A stretch of 64,000 nt of DNA from MFD01275-c22 sp963705885 (GCA_963705885.1 OY970120.1:2976001-3040000), one strand, 5' to 3'; shown: positions 17,797 to 27,151, counted from the stretch's first letter. Program-made: numbers and translations. The notes: a model not told the origin generated them from the sequence alone.

Positions 17797-18785
17797 ACTG
17801 GGAACGCATCCTCGTGAACGCCCTCGAGGCGGGCATCGGCGTCGAGACCGTGGTCTTCGCCCTCGCGGCCATCGGGCTGAACGTCCACTTCGGCTACACC
17901 GGGCTGCTGAACTTCGGGCAGTCGGCCTTCCTCGCCATGGCGGCCTACGGCATCGGCGTCACCGTCGCGACGTTCGACCTGCCGCTGTGGCTCGGCGTCA
18001 TCATCGGCATCGGGCTCGCCGTGCTGCTGGCGCTGCTGCTCGGCGTCCCGACGCTGCGACTACGCGCCGACTACCTCGCGATCGTCACGATCGCGGCCGC
18101 CGAGATCGTGCGGCTGGTCGCCCGGTCGGTGACGTTCGAGGAGACCCTCGGCGGCTCGGACGGCCGGCAGGCCTTCGCGGGCGACTTCTACGCGCTCAAC
18201 CCCTACTCCGAGGGCGACTACAACATCGGGTCGTTCGGGTTCAACGAGCGCGTGATGTGGGTGCTGACGGTCGGCTGGGCGCTGGTCGGCCTGTCCTGCC
18301 TGGTGGTCTACCTGCTGATGCGCAGCCCGTGGGGACGCGTCCTCAAGGCGATCCGCGAGGACGAGGACGCGGTGCGCAGCCTCGGCAAGAACGTCTACTC
18401 CTACAAGATGCAGAGCCTGATCATCGGCGGCGTCCTGGGCTGCCTCGGCGGCTTCATCCTCGCCCTCGCCCGCGCATCCATCCAGCCGGACATCTTCGGC
18501 ACGGAGACCACGTTCTTCGCCTACACCATCCTCATCCTCGGCGGCGCCGCGCGAGTGGCCTCGCCGGTCGTCGGCGCCATGATCTTCTGGGTCATCCTCT
18601 CGCTGACCGACAACATCCTCAACGAGGCGATCGACGCCGGCTACGTCAACGACTCGATCATCAACAACACCCAGGTCGGCCAGTTCCGCTTCATGCTGGT
18701 CGGGCTGCTGCTGATGCTGTTGATGATCTTCCGGCCACAAGGAATCTTCGGCGACCGTAGGGAGATCGCGCTCGATGCCCGCTGA
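17793..18785 (+). CDS. livM: Branched-chain amino acid ABC permease LivM
   Basis: 330-aa second permease of the liv system. The family pattern is clear: AIGLNVHFGYTGLLNFGQSAFLAMAAYG at the N-terminus, LGVPTLRLRADYLAIVTIAAAEIVRL, and the cytoplasmic coupling loop SPWGRVLKAIREDEDAVRSLGKNVYSYK that meets the ATPase, then QPDIFG and the end IFRPQGIFGDRREIALD. About eight to ten membrane spans. It forms the channel with LivH. The stop overlaps the livG start by 11 nt. Confidence 0.92.
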   Translation: MNWERILVNALEAGIGVETVVFALAAIGLNVHFGYTGLLNFGQSAFLAMAAYGIGVTVATFDLPLWLGVIIGIGLAVLLALLLGVPTLRLRADYLAIVTIAAAEIVRLVARSVTFEETLGGSDGRQAFAGDFYALNPYSEGDYNIGSFGFNERVMWVLTVGWALVGLSCLVVYLLMRSPWGRVLKAIREDEDAVRSLGKNVYSYKMQSLIIGGVLGCLGGFILALARASIQPDIFGTETTFFAYTILILGGAARVASPVVGAMIFWVILSLTDNILNEAIDAGYVNDSIINNTQVGQFRFMLVGLLLMLLMIFRPQGIFGDRREIALDAR

Positions 18786-19772
18786 CGAGACCACCAGCAA
18801 GGTGCCGGACCAGCCGGCCCCCTCCGGCGGCGCGACGCCCGCCTCCGGGACCCGGCGCGAACGACGCGACGCCGCGGCGTCGGCCCTGGCCGACGTCCCG
18901 CACGAGCCCGGTGCGCCCAAGCCGGACCCGATCATGGTCGCCGACAAGGTCGTCCGCCAGTTCGGCGGCCTGACCGCGGTCGACGTCGAGCACGTCGAGA
19001 TCCAGCGCGGTGCGATCACCGCCCTCATCGGCCCCAACGGTGCCGGCAAGACGACGTTCTTCAACCTGCTGACCGGCTTCGACCAGCCGACCACGGGGAC
19101 GTGGTCCTTCGAGGGCAAGCCGCTGTCGGGCATGGCCGCGCACAAGGTCGCGCGACTCGGCATGGTGCGCACGTTCCAGCTGACCAAGGCCCTGTCCAAG
19201 CTGACCGTCATCGAGAACATGCGTCTCGGCGCGACCGGGCAGCGGGGCGAGAACGTGTTCCGCGCCCTCATCGGCAGCATCTGGCGCGACCAGGAGCGCG
19301 AGATCACCGAGCGCGCCGACGACCTGCTGGCGCGCTTCAAGCTCGACACCAAGCGCGAGGACTTCGCCGGCAGCCTCAGCGGCGGCCAGCGCAAGCTGCT
19401 CGAGATGGCCCGCGCCCTCATGGTCGGCCCCGAGATGGTCATGCTCGACGAGCCGATGGCCGGCGTGAACCCCGCCCTGACGCAGTCGCTGCTCGGGCAC
19501 GTCAAGGACCTCCGCGAGGACGGCATGACGGTGCTGTTCGTCGAGCACGACATGGACATGGTGCGCGACATCTCGGACTGGGTCCTGGTCATGGCCCAGG
19601 GCCAGGTGATCGCCGAAGGTCCACCGGACGCCGTGATGGGCGACCAGCGCGTGATCGACGCCTACCTGGGCTCGCACCACGACTCCGCTCTCACCGAGGA
19701 GGAGGAGGAGCGCATGCTGGCCGAGGCCGAGGAAGCCCTCGAGAGGGAGCGGGCCGAGAAGGAGAAGCAGTC

Positions 19773-19776
<4 letters not shown>
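18775..19776 (+). CDS. livG: Branched-chain amino acid ABC ATPase LivG
   Basis: 333-aa ATP-binding subunit. Walker A GPNGAGKTTFFNLLTGF, signature LSGGQRKLLEMARALM, Walker B MVMLDEPMAGVNPAL and switch His in FVEHDMDMVRDISDW are all intact, and the LivG-type RTFQLTKALSKLTVIENM is present. It carries extensions that plain LivG proteins lack: about 55 residues of Pro/Ala/charged sequence before the domain and a highly acidic coiled tail (LTEEEEERMLAEAEEALERE) at the C-terminus. The start ATG 18775 lies inside the end of livM. Works with LivF to power LivHM. Confidence 0.92.
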
Positions 19777-20591
<815 letters not shown>

Positions 20592-20737
20592 CGAGGGCCT
20601 GCTCGCCCGCCTCGACCTGCCCCACCCGCGGTGCAGGTCTGAGAGAGGCAGCAGCGCGCCCACGTCCCGTACCGGAGAGCGCGCGGCGCTGGCGGTGCGA
20701 CCCCGCACGTGGCCGGCCGGCCGCACGACGGGAACGA

Positions 20738-20776
20738 CAGAGGGGCCCGGCACCGTGACGGTGCCGGGCCCTCTGT
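20738..20776. terminator. Bidirectional hairpin terminator between livF and the binding-protein gene
   Basis: The arms GAGGGGCCCGGCACCG and CGGTGCCGGGCCCTC pair over about 17 bp with one bulged G and a 3-nt TGA loop. It lies 146 bp after the livF stop and 43 bp from the end of the convergent liv binding-protein gene, so it can serve both. There is no long U run, as is common in high-GC actinomycetes. Confidence 0.75.
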
Positions 20777-20818
20777 CTGCGTGCTCAGCTCAGGAGAGAG
20801 CCGATCCTCTGGCGAGGA

Positions 20819-22090
20819 TCAGATCTGACCCTCCTTGGCCTCGACGAAGGCGTAGCGGTTGTCGGCGCCGTACTCGTAGATGCCGACCGACGCCTGGCTG
20901 GGGTCGCCTGCGTCGTTGAACTCGACCGGGCCGCTGACACCGTTGTAGTCGATGTCCTCGCCGTCCTCGAGCAGCGCCAGGCAGTCGGCGAACGAGGTGC
21001 ACGCCGTGCCACCCGCACTGACCTCCTGCATCTTCGACGCGATCGACTCGCCGGCGTCGTCACCGGCGGCCTGGGCCGCCAGCGCGACCAGGATGGTGGC
21101 GTCGTAGGACTCGGCCGCGTAGGCGAACTCGTCCAGACCCGGTGCCACCTCCTCGAGGCGAGACTTGAAGGAGTCGTCCGCGACGACGCCCGGGAGGGTG
21201 CCCTTGACGCCCTCGAGGGTGCCCTTGTCGAAGTCCTTGTCGTAGTTGGCGAGGTTGCCGTCCACGAAGTAGATCTTCTTGGTGTCGGGGCCGATGCCCT
21301 GCTTGACGAGCTCAGGGATGATCTTCTTGGTCTCGTCGAACGAGATGACCGCGATCGCCTCGGGGTCGGCAGCCTTGATCTTGCCGACCTCGGTGGAGAA
21401 GGACGCGGCCTTCGGGTCGTAGACGACCGTCTCGACGACCTGGCCGCCACCGGCCTCGATGGACTTGGTGGCGTTGTCGGCCAGACCGGTGCCGTAGGAG
21501 TCCTGTAGCGCCATGATGCCGACCGAGGCGTTGCCGTCGGCCAGGATCAGGTCACCGAGGACGCGGCCCTGAAGGACGTCCGGCGGGGCGGTCCGGAAGT
21601 ACAGGCCCTTGTCGTCGTAGCTGGTGAACTCGTCGGAGGTGTTCGCCGGCGAGATCTGCACGACGCCGCTGCCGACGATCTTGTCGATCACGGACAGCGA
21701 CACGGACGAGGACGCGGCGCCGACGATGGCGTCGACGTTGTTGGACAGCAGACGGTCGACCGACTGCGACGCGGTGTCCGTGGAGGTGTCGCCCGAGTCG
21801 GAGTCCACCTTCTCGACCTGCGTGCCGTTGACGCCACCGGCGTCGTTGATGTCCTTGATCGCGAGGTCGACGCCTGCGAACTCCGGCGGGCCGAGGAACG
21901 CGAGGGAACCGGTCTGCGGGAGCAGGGTGCCGATCTTGAGCGTGCCATCGCCCTTGCCGGCGGCAGCCGAGGTCGTACCGTCGTCGCTCGGTGTCGTCGT
22001 GGTGTCGTCGTCGCCGCCGCAGGCGGTGAGGACGAGACCGGCGACGCCCAGGACCGCAACCGACCGCCAGAGCGGGGTGGGGCGAATCAT
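20819..22090 (-). CDS. livK: Branched-chain amino acid ABC substrate-binding lipoprotein
   Basis: 423-aa type I periplasmic-binding protein. ATG 22090 has GGAGATGG just upstream; the signal ends in the lipobox LVLTACGG, so the mature protein is lipid-anchored outside the membrane. The mature start is a Asp/Thr-rich linker, then LKIGTLLPQTGSLAFLGPPEFAG, the typical LivK entry, IVGAASSSVSLSVIDKIV, VVQISPANTSDEF and VGIMALQDSYGTG. The two Cys near the C-terminus (GTACTSFADCLALL) may form a disulfide. It sits convergent to livHMGF, not in the operon, so it can be regulated apart. Ligand could be Leu/Ile/Val or another small amide or amino acid. Confidence 0.88.
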   Translation of the reverse strand: MIRPTPLWRSVAVLGVAGLVLTACGGDDDTTTTPSDDGTTSAAAGKGDGTLKIGTLLPQTGSLAFLGPPEFAGVDLAIKDINDAGGVNGTQVEKVDSDSGDTSTDTASQSVDRLLSNNVDAIVGAASSSVSLSVIDKIVGSGVVQISPANTSDEFTSYDDKGLYFRTAPPDVLQGRVLGDLILADGNASVGIMALQDSYGTGLADNATKSIEAGGGQVVETVVYDPKAASFSTEVGKIKAADPEAIAVISFDETKKIIPELVKQGIGPDTKKIYFVDGNLANYDKDFDKGTLEGVKGTLPGVVADDSFKSRLEEVAPGLDEFAYAAESYDATILVALAAQAAGDDAGESIASKMQEVSAGGTACTSFADCLALLEDGEDIDYNGVSGPVEFNDAGDPSQASVGIYEYGADNRYAFVEAKEGQI

Positions 22091-22268
22091 GAACCATCTC
22101 CTTTGAAGGGACCGCGGACCAGACGGGCCGCGCAAGTCGTTCTGTCGTGGTGGAACCTACCGAATCCCCTGACACGGGGGGCGGATGCGCCCCCAAAGGG
22201 TGCCGCGTCGATACCAAGTCGTGACCTGACGCCTCCCGCGGCGCGACAAGGTGACACATGGGGCGGGC

Positions 22269-22844
22269 TCAGCCCTCGGCCGGCTCCTCGGCGAGCACCA
22301 GCTCGGCCACCTGGCGCATCGTCATCCGCCGGTCCATCGAGGTCCGCTGCACCCAGCGGTAGGCCTGGGCCTCGTCGAGCCCGTACCGCACCTGCAGTGC
22401 CCCTTTTGCCCGGTCGACGAGCTTGCGCGTCTCCAACCGGTCACGCAGGTCGAGGACCTCCCGCTCCAGCGTCACGAGCTCGTCGAAGCGGCTGAGCGCC
22501 ATCTCGACGGCGGGCATCAGGTCGGCCTTCCCGAACGGCTTGACGACGTAGGCCATCGCGCCGGCCTCGCGGGCTCGTTCCACGAGCTCGCGCTGGGAGA
22601 ACGCCGTGAGCATGACGACGGGCGCCAGCCGGGCGCCCGCGATGCGTCCCGCCGCCGAGATGCCGTCGAGGCGCGGCATCTTCACGTCCAGGACCACGAG
22701 GTCGGGGCGGTGCTTCTCGGTGGCGGTGACGGCCGCCTCGCCGTCGCCGACCTCGGCGACGACCTCGAACCCCTCCTCCTCGAGCATCTCCTTGAGGTCG
22801 AGGCGGATCAGCGCCTCGTCCTCGGCGATGACGACGCGTCTCAC
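22269..22844 (-). CDS. pdtaR: ANTAR-domain response regulator, PdtaR-like
   Basis: 191-aa two-domain regulator: receiver domain (about 1-120) with the acidic pair in VVIAEDEALIRLDLKEML, phospho-accepting Asp in DLVVLDVKMPRLDG, Thr in LTAFSQRELVERA and Lys in YVVKPF; then ANTAR RNA-binding domain (about 135-185) with LETRKLVDRAKGALQVRYGLDEAQAYRW-like spacing and conserved Ala/Arg. Nearly every block matches mycobacterial PdtaR (Rv1626), which acts by transcription antitermination when phosphorylated by PdtaS. The kinase is not in the window. GTG 22844 is preferred over an open extension to 22895 because the receiver domain starts at RRVVIAEDEA. The 5' side faces the tRNA gene at 22881. Confidence 0.88.
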   Translation of the reverse strand: MRRVVIAEDEALIRLDLKEMLEEEGFEVVAEVGDGEAAVTATEKHRPDLVVLDVKMPRLDGISAAGRIAGARLAPVVMLTAFSQRELVERAREAGAMAYVVKPFGKADLMPAVEMALSRFDELVTLEREVLDLRDRLETRKLVDRAKGALQVRYGLDEAQAYRWVQRTSMDRRMTMRQVAELVLAEEPAEG

Positions 22845-22880
22845 GGACGGCAGGTTATCGAGTGGCAGACTGGCCGCCGC

Positions 22881-22954
22881 GCCCCGATAGGCCAACTGGC
22901 AGAGCCAATGGTCTCAAACACCATCCAGTGTGGGTTCGAATCCCACTCGGGGCA
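22881..22954 (+). tRNA. tRNA with CAA (Leu) anticodon but class I structure
   Basis: A full cloverleaf can be drawn: acceptor stem GCCCCGA/TCGGGGC (7 bp), D arm starting TAGGCC with G18G19, anticodon stem ATGGT/ACCAT around loop CTCAAAC (anticodon CAA at 22915-22917), T arm GTGGG-TTCGAAT-CCCAC, discriminator A, then encoded CC. The variable region is only CCAGT, five nucleotides, whereas bacterial tRNA-Leu is class II with a long variable arm. The D stem has only three good pairs plus a C-A mismatch. It is thus a tRNA gene by fold and promoter-proximal context, with doubtful amino acid identity. Confidence 0.8.
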
Positions 22955-23019
22955 CCGACGTGCCGATCGGTGCATCCGATGCGCTGCAGTTCGGCCCCCC
23001 GCCTGTCGATGCATCCTCC

Positions 23020-23823
23020 GTGGCGGCGACGACGGGGCGACGGCCGATGCTGCCCGCCCTCCTCCTGCCCGCCGTGCTCGTCGCCGTGCTGGCGCTCACC
23101 GGCTGCGCGCTCCTCGAGACGGCGGTCGCTCCGCCGGGTGCGCGCCCCGGCGTGGACGTCCCGCGCGACGCCGAGGCGCGCTCGATCACCCCGTTGGGCA
23201 TGCCGGCGCTGGCGCCAGCGGGGGTCGGCGGCTACGCGTTCCTCACGACCCGGGCCGACGGCTCTCCCGTCGCGTTCGACCCCTGCCGGGCCGTGCACTT
23301 CGTCGTGCGGCCCGACCAGGAGCCGCGCGGAGGCCGTGCGCTGCTGACGGAGGCGCTGGCCGAGCTCGGTGCGGCGACCGGGCTGCAGTTCGTCGACGAC
23401 GGCGCGACCGACGAGCCGCCGGCGGCCGGGCGCCCTGCCTACCAGCCGGAGCGATACGGCGACCGCTGGGCACCGGTGCTCGTCACGTGGTCGTCGCCGA
23501 ACGAGACCTCTCTGCTGTCCGGTGACGTCCTGGGCCGGGCCGGCCCGCAGAGCTTCGGAGCCGACCTCGAGAGCCTGCGCTACGTCACCGGTGCGGCGGT
23601 GTTCAACGGACCGGCTCTCGACGCACAGCTGCGCGGCGGCGAGGCGGAGAAGGCCCGCGCGGTGCTGCTGCACGAGCTCGGCCACCTGGTCGGGCTCGGG
23701 CACGTCGACGACCCGTACCAGGTCATGTTCGACACGAACTCCTACCCGCTCCCGCGCTACCGGGCGGGGGACCTGCGTGGGCTCGAGAAGCTCGGTCTGG
23801 GACGCTGCTTCGACGACTACTGA
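23020..23823 (+). CDS. Lipoprotein with zincin (matrixin-like) metalloprotease motif
   Basis: 267-aa exported lipoprotein. GTG 23020 gives n-region VAATTGRRP, a hydrophobic stretch and the lipobox LALTGCAL; ATG 23047 is an alternative start. The C-terminal half has a complete zincin motif HELGHLVGLGHVDD (three His and the catalytic Glu), followed by VMFDTNSYPLPRYRAGDLRGLEKLG, where a Met-turn-like VMF occupies the position expected in metzincins/matrixins. The N-terminal half includes AFDPCRAVHFVVRP and a strand-rich area. It probably cleaves or senses extracytoplasmic proteins, but no substrate can be named. It begins 66 bp after the tRNA. Confidence 0.75.
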   Translation: MAATTGRRPMLPALLLPAVLVAVLALTGCALLETAVAPPGARPGVDVPRDAEARSITPLGMPALAPAGVGGYAFLTTRADGSPVAFDPCRAVHFVVRPDQEPRGGRALLTEALAELGAATGLQFVDDGATDEPPAAGRPAYQPERYGDRWAPVLVTWSSPNETSLLSGDVLGRAGPQSFGADLESLRYVTGAAVFNGPALDAQLRGGEAEKARAVLLHELGHLVGLGHVDDPYQVMFDTNSYPLPRYRAGDLRGLEKLGLGRCFDDY

Positions 23824-23844
23824 GCCGGCCGTCGGGAGGTCGCG

Positions 23845-24771
23845 GTGCACCTGGGCTTCGCGGTGCCCCTCGCCGGCGCCTGGGCCACGCCGGACCGCCA
23901 GGTCGAGCTGGCCCGGCGGGCCGAGGACCTCGGCTACGCCTCGCTCTGGACGTTCCAGCGGCTGCTCTACCCGGCCGACCCGGAGCACGCCGCACAGCCC
24001 GACCGCTGGCCGCCGGTCTACCGCAGCGTCCACGACCCGCTGGTGACCCTGGCCTACCTCGCCGCCCACACGTCGCGGGTGCGCCTCGGCGTGGCCGTGC
24101 TGAACATGCCCTGGTTCTCCCCCGTGCTGCTGGCCAAGCAGACCACGACGCTCGACACGGTCTCGGGCGGGCGCCTCGACGTCGGCCTCGGCCTGGGCTG
24201 GGCCGAGGAGGAGTACGCCGCGACCGGCGCCGACCCGGCCCGGCGCGGGGTCCGCGCCGAGCAGTTCGTCGCGGGGCTCACGGCCTGCTGGACCGAGGAC
24301 GTCGTGACCCTGCGCACCGAGCTCCACGACCTGCGCGGGGTGCGCGTCGAGCCCAAGCCCGTGCAGCGTCCGCACCCTCCCGTGCTGCTCGGGGGCACGG
24401 TGGAGGCCGCGCTGCGCCGGGCCGGGCGCATCGCCGACGGCTGGATCAGCAGCAGCGGCCAGGACCTGTCCTCGATCGGCCGCGCGATCGCGGTCGTCCA
24501 GGCGGCCGCGCGCGACGCCGGGCGCGACCCGTCGGACCTGCGCTTCGTCTGCCGTGGTGTGGTGCGGGTGCGGCCGGGCGGAGCGCCCGACCGCCGCGCC
24601 CTCTCCGGGTCGTACGACGAGATCCGCGACGACCTCGGCATGCTCGCGGCGCAGGGCGTCACCGAGACGTTCGTCGACCTCAACTTCGACCGTGAGGTGG
24701 GCGGTCCGGACGCGGACCCGGTCGAGTCGGTCCGCCGGGCCCACCAGGTGCTGGCGGAGCTGGCCCCGTGA
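23845..24771 (+). CDS. LLM-class F420-dependent oxidoreductase
   Basis: 308-aa TIM-barrel protein of the luciferase-like monooxygenase group. MHLGFAVPLAGAWATPDRQVELARRAEDLGYASLW is split over the typical first strand and helix; TSRVRLGVAVLNMPWFSPVLLAKQ, TLDTVSGGRLDVGLGLGWAEEEY and PKPVQRPHPPVLLGG are the family blocks that line the cofactor pocket. F420 rather than FMN is inferred from the organism group. Start GTG 23845 lies 21 bp after the upstream stop. It is coupled by a 4-nt overlap to the acylphosphatase gene, forming a three-gene operon with the GNAT gene. Substrate unknown. Confidence 0.85.
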   Translation: MHLGFAVPLAGAWATPDRQVELARRAEDLGYASLWTFQRLLYPADPEHAAQPDRWPPVYRSVHDPLVTLAYLAAHTSRVRLGVAVLNMPWFSPVLLAKQTTTLDTVSGGRLDVGLGLGWAEEEYAATGADPARRGVRAEQFVAGLTACWTEDVVTLRTELHDLRGVRVEPKPVQRPHPPVLLGGTVEAALRRAGRIADGWISSSGQDLSSIGRAIAVVQAAARDAGRDPSDLRFVCRGVVRVRPGGAPDRRALSGSYDEIRDDLGMLAAQGVTETFVDLNFDREVGGPDADPVESVRRAHQVLAELAP

Positions 24772-25055
24772 CGAGGCAGCCGGGGCAGGCGGTGCGCCGC
24801 CGCGTCGAGGTGCGCGGGCGGGTGCAGGGCGTGTTCTTCCGCGAGGGGACCCGGCGGGCGGCCGCGGCCCGCGGTGTCGCCGGCTGGGTGCGCAACCGGC
24901 CCGACGGCAGCCTCGAGGCCGTCTTCGAGGGCCCGCCCGACGACGTGGCGGCGCTGCTGGTCTGGGCCCGCACCGGCCCCCGTCATGCCCGCGTCGACGG
25001 CGTCGACGTGCACGAGGAGGCCGTCGAGGGGCTCGACCGGTTCGAGGTCCGGTGA
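24768..25055 (+). CDS. acyP: Acylphosphatase
   Basis: 95-aa protein covering one acylphosphatase domain, which hydrolyses the carboxyl-phosphate bond of acyl phosphates. VRGRVQGVFFREGTRRAAAARG contains the phosphate loop with the catalytic Arg (FFR; most family members have GFR), and GWVRNRPDGSLEAVFEG has the catalytic Asn. The GTG start overlaps the LLM gene stop and its own stop overlaps the next start, each by 4 nt. Length and motifs are normal. Confidence 0.9.
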   Translation: MTRQPGQAVRRRVEVRGRVQGVFFREGTRRAAAARGVAGWVRNRPDGSLEAVFEGPPDDVAALLVWARTGPRHARVDGVDVHEEAVEGLDRFEVR

Positions 25056-25543
25056 GCGTGGACATCAGGGACGCGACCGACGGGGACTGGCCGCTGGTCT
25101 GGCCGTTCTTCGCCGCGATCGTCGAGGCCGGGGAGACCTACGCCTACCCCGAGCAGATGACCCCCGAGGCCGGGCGGGCGCTGTGGATGGAGCCGCCGCC
25201 GGGCCGGACCGTCGTCGCCGTCGACGGGGACACCGTGCTGGGCTCGGCCAAGATGGGGCCGAACCGGCCCGGCCGCGGCGCGCACGTGGCGACAGCCAGC
25301 TTCATGGTCGACCCCGCCCACGGAGGGCGCGGCGTGGGGCGCGCCCTGGGGGTGCACGTCGTCGGGTGGGCACGCGAGTCCGGCTACCGCAGCATGCAGT
25401 TCAACGCGGTGGTGGAGACGAACACCGCCGCGGTCGGGCTCTGGCGGTCGCTGGGCTTCGAGGTGCTCGCGACGGTGCCGGAGGCGTTCGACCACCCCCG
25501 GCACGGCCTGGTCGGCCTGCACGTCATGCACCTGCGCCTCTGA
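25052..25543 (+). CDS. GNAT-family N-acetyltransferase
   Basis: 163-aa acetyltransferase. The CoA-binding motif is FMVDPAHGGRGVGRALGVHVV, preceded by the central strand HVATASF; MQFNAVVETNTAAVGLWRSLGFEVL is the C-terminal motif. The N-terminus (IRDATDGDWPLVWPFFAAIVEAGETYAYP) resembles the subgroup often named L-amino acid or phosphinothricin-like acetyltransferases, but the acceptor cannot be assigned. Start GTG 25052 overlaps the acylphosphatase stop. It is followed by a terminator hairpin. Confidence 0.85.
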   Translation: MSVDIRDATDGDWPLVWPFFAAIVEAGETYAYPEQMTPEAGRALWMEPPPGRTVVAVDGDTVLGSAKMGPNRPGRGAHVATASFMVDPAHGGRGVGRALGVHVVGWARESGYRSMQFNAVVETNTAAVGLWRSLGFEVLATVPEAFDHPRHGLVGLHVMHLRL

Positions 25544-25561
25544 GCGACGCCGGAGACGCGA

Positions 25562-25594
25562 CGGCCCCGCCACCGGTGTCCGGTGACGGGGCCG
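25562..25594. terminator. Hairpin terminator after the GNAT gene
   Basis: Arms CGGCCCCGCCACCGG and CCGGTGACGGGGCCG pair over 15 positions with one mismatch and a 3-nt loop. It lies between the end of the LLM/acylphosphatase/GNAT operon and the end of the convergent rpf gene, so it may act on both strands. Confidence 0.7.
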
Positions 25595-25619
25595 CAGCGC
25601 GACGCGGGGCCGTCCGGGC

Positions 25620-26429
25620 CTAGCGGACGCGGAGCCGCTGACCCGGGTAGATCAGCCCGGGGTTCTTGCCGATGGTCGAGCGGTTGATGCGGTACAGCGC
25701 CTTCCAGCCGCCCGGCACGTCGCGCTTGCGCGCGATCGCCGAGAGCGTGTCGCCGCGGCGCACGACGTAGGCGCGGGTGGCCGCCTTCGCCTTGCGGTGC
25801 TTGCCGCGCGACGCGCGCTCGGTCGAGACCCGGTTGTCCTCGGCCCGCCTCTCGGCCTTCGACTTCTCGTCAGCCTTCGGGGCGGCGTCGGCCTTCGGGG
25901 CGTCGGCCTTCGGGGCGTCGGCCTTCGGGGCGTCGGCCTTGCCACCATCGCCCTTCGCGGCGTCGCCGTTGGACTGCGAGCCGTTCATCCGGGCCTTGTA
26001 CTCCTCGGCCGTGGCCAGCGCCTCACGGCGGTCGGCCCCGTCGAGGCCGAGCTTGCTCGAGCAGCCCGGCCACGACCGCCAGCCCGAGTTCTCGACCAGC
26101 TTGGCGGCGATGACGATCTGCTCGGCCTTGGTGGCGAGGTCGGCGCGCGACGCGTACTTCTCGCCGCCCCAGCCGTCCCACGTGCCGTCGGCGAACTGCA
26201 GCCCGCCGTAGTAGCCGTTGCCGGTGTTGATGTTCCAGTTCTGGCCGCTCTCGCAGGAGGCGAGGCGGTCCCAGCTGCTGCTGGCGGCCGACGCCGGCGA
26301 GGACGTCGCCAGCGGGATGGCCCCGACGATGGACGCGGTCGCGAGACCGAGGTTGCGGGTGTGGGTGCTGGGCTTGCGGTGCCGGCCCCGTCCGGACCCT
26401 GACGTGCGGGAGTGCGCGCGCTGCGCCAT
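25620..26429 (-). CDS. rpf: Resuscitation-promoting factor-like transglycosylase with LysM
   Basis: 269-aa secreted muralytic protein. A basic N-terminus and signal peptide end near ATSSPASAAS; the Rpf domain (about 51-130) begins SSWDRLASCESGQNWNINTG with the catalytic Glu60 next to Cys59, and continues YYGGLQFADGTWDGWGG. A linker of Lys/Ala/Asp/Pro repeats (KADAP) follows, then a basic stretch, and a LysM domain at the C-terminus (AYVVRRGDTLSAIARKRDVPGGW to YPGQRLRVR). Such proteins cleave peptidoglycan and promote exit from dormancy or spore germination. Its mRNA leader carries a c-di-AMP riboswitch, and a promoter can be placed further upstream. Confidence 0.93.
   Translation of the reverse strand: MAQRAHSRTSGSGRGRHRKPSTHTRNLGLATASIVGAIPLATSSPASAASSSWDRLASCESGQNWNINTGNGYYGGLQFADGTWDGWGGEKYASRADLATKAEQIVIAAKLVENSGWRSWPGCSSKLGLDGADRREALATAEEYKARMNGSQSNGDAAKGDGGKADAPKADAPKADAPKADAAPKADEKSKAERRAEDNRVSTERASRGKHRKAKAATRAYVVRRGDTLSAIARKRDVPGGWKALYRINRSTIGKNPGLIYPGQRLRVR
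25878..25943 (-). repeat. 15-bp tandem repeats encoding the KADAP linker of Rpf
   Basis: The plus strand shows GCGTCGGCCTTCGGG repeated about four times in a row, each unit encoding PKADA/ADAPK on the minus strand. Unit number sets the length of the wall-spanning linker between the Rpf catalytic domain and LysM. Exact in-phase copies are prone to slippage. Confidence 0.7.
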
Positions 26430-26437
26430 GTGGTGTG

Positions 26438-26612
26438 TCCCTCTCGCCGCCTGCGAGGTGAGCTGTCGGGTTCGGGCGAGAGGTGCCCGGCCGCATCACT
26501 GCGGCTTCACCCCGAGGACGGTGCGGAGCGTCGCTCGACGCGCCACGCCGCCCGGAAGTGGGTCCCCCACTCCTGCCCGCTGCGACCTTGCAGGGCTGCG
26601 CGACGACGGGCA
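26438..26612 (-). promoter_or_regulatory. c-di-AMP riboswitch (ydaO-yuaA type) in the rpf leader
   Basis: The minus strand upstream of rpf carries the conserved blocks of the ydaO class in order: GGAGTGGGGGACCCACTTCC (26573-26554), GGGGTGAAGCCGC (26513-26501), GGCACCTCTCGCC, GAACCCGACAGCT (26473-26461) and CACCTCGCAGGCG (26460-26448), 18 nt before the rpf ATG. In actinomycetes this element sits in front of rpf-type cell-wall hydrolase genes and turns expression off when c-di-AMP is high (established for the class). The outer edges are approximate; the core blocks are clear. Confidence 0.92.
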
Positions 26613-26662
26613 GGACTCGGCGGGCCGTCGGCAGGACCGCGCGCTCCGCACGGCTGCAGGGA

Positions 26663-26691
26663 GGATACGGGCCCAGGTCACGATCCGGCAA
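26663..26691 (-). promoter_or_regulatory. Candidate sigma-70-type promoter for riboswitch-rpf
   Basis: On the minus strand TTGCCG (26691-26686), 17 nt, TATCCT (26668-26663) fit a housekeeping promoter and would start the transcript near 26656, about 45 nt before the riboswitch core begins. It lies in the gap between rpf and the divergent arfB gene. Confidence 0.5.
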
Positions 26692-26716
26692 CGTGACGGG
26701 GCCGAACGGGGGAACG

Positions 26717-27147
<431 letters not shown>

Positions 27148-27151
<4 letters not shown>

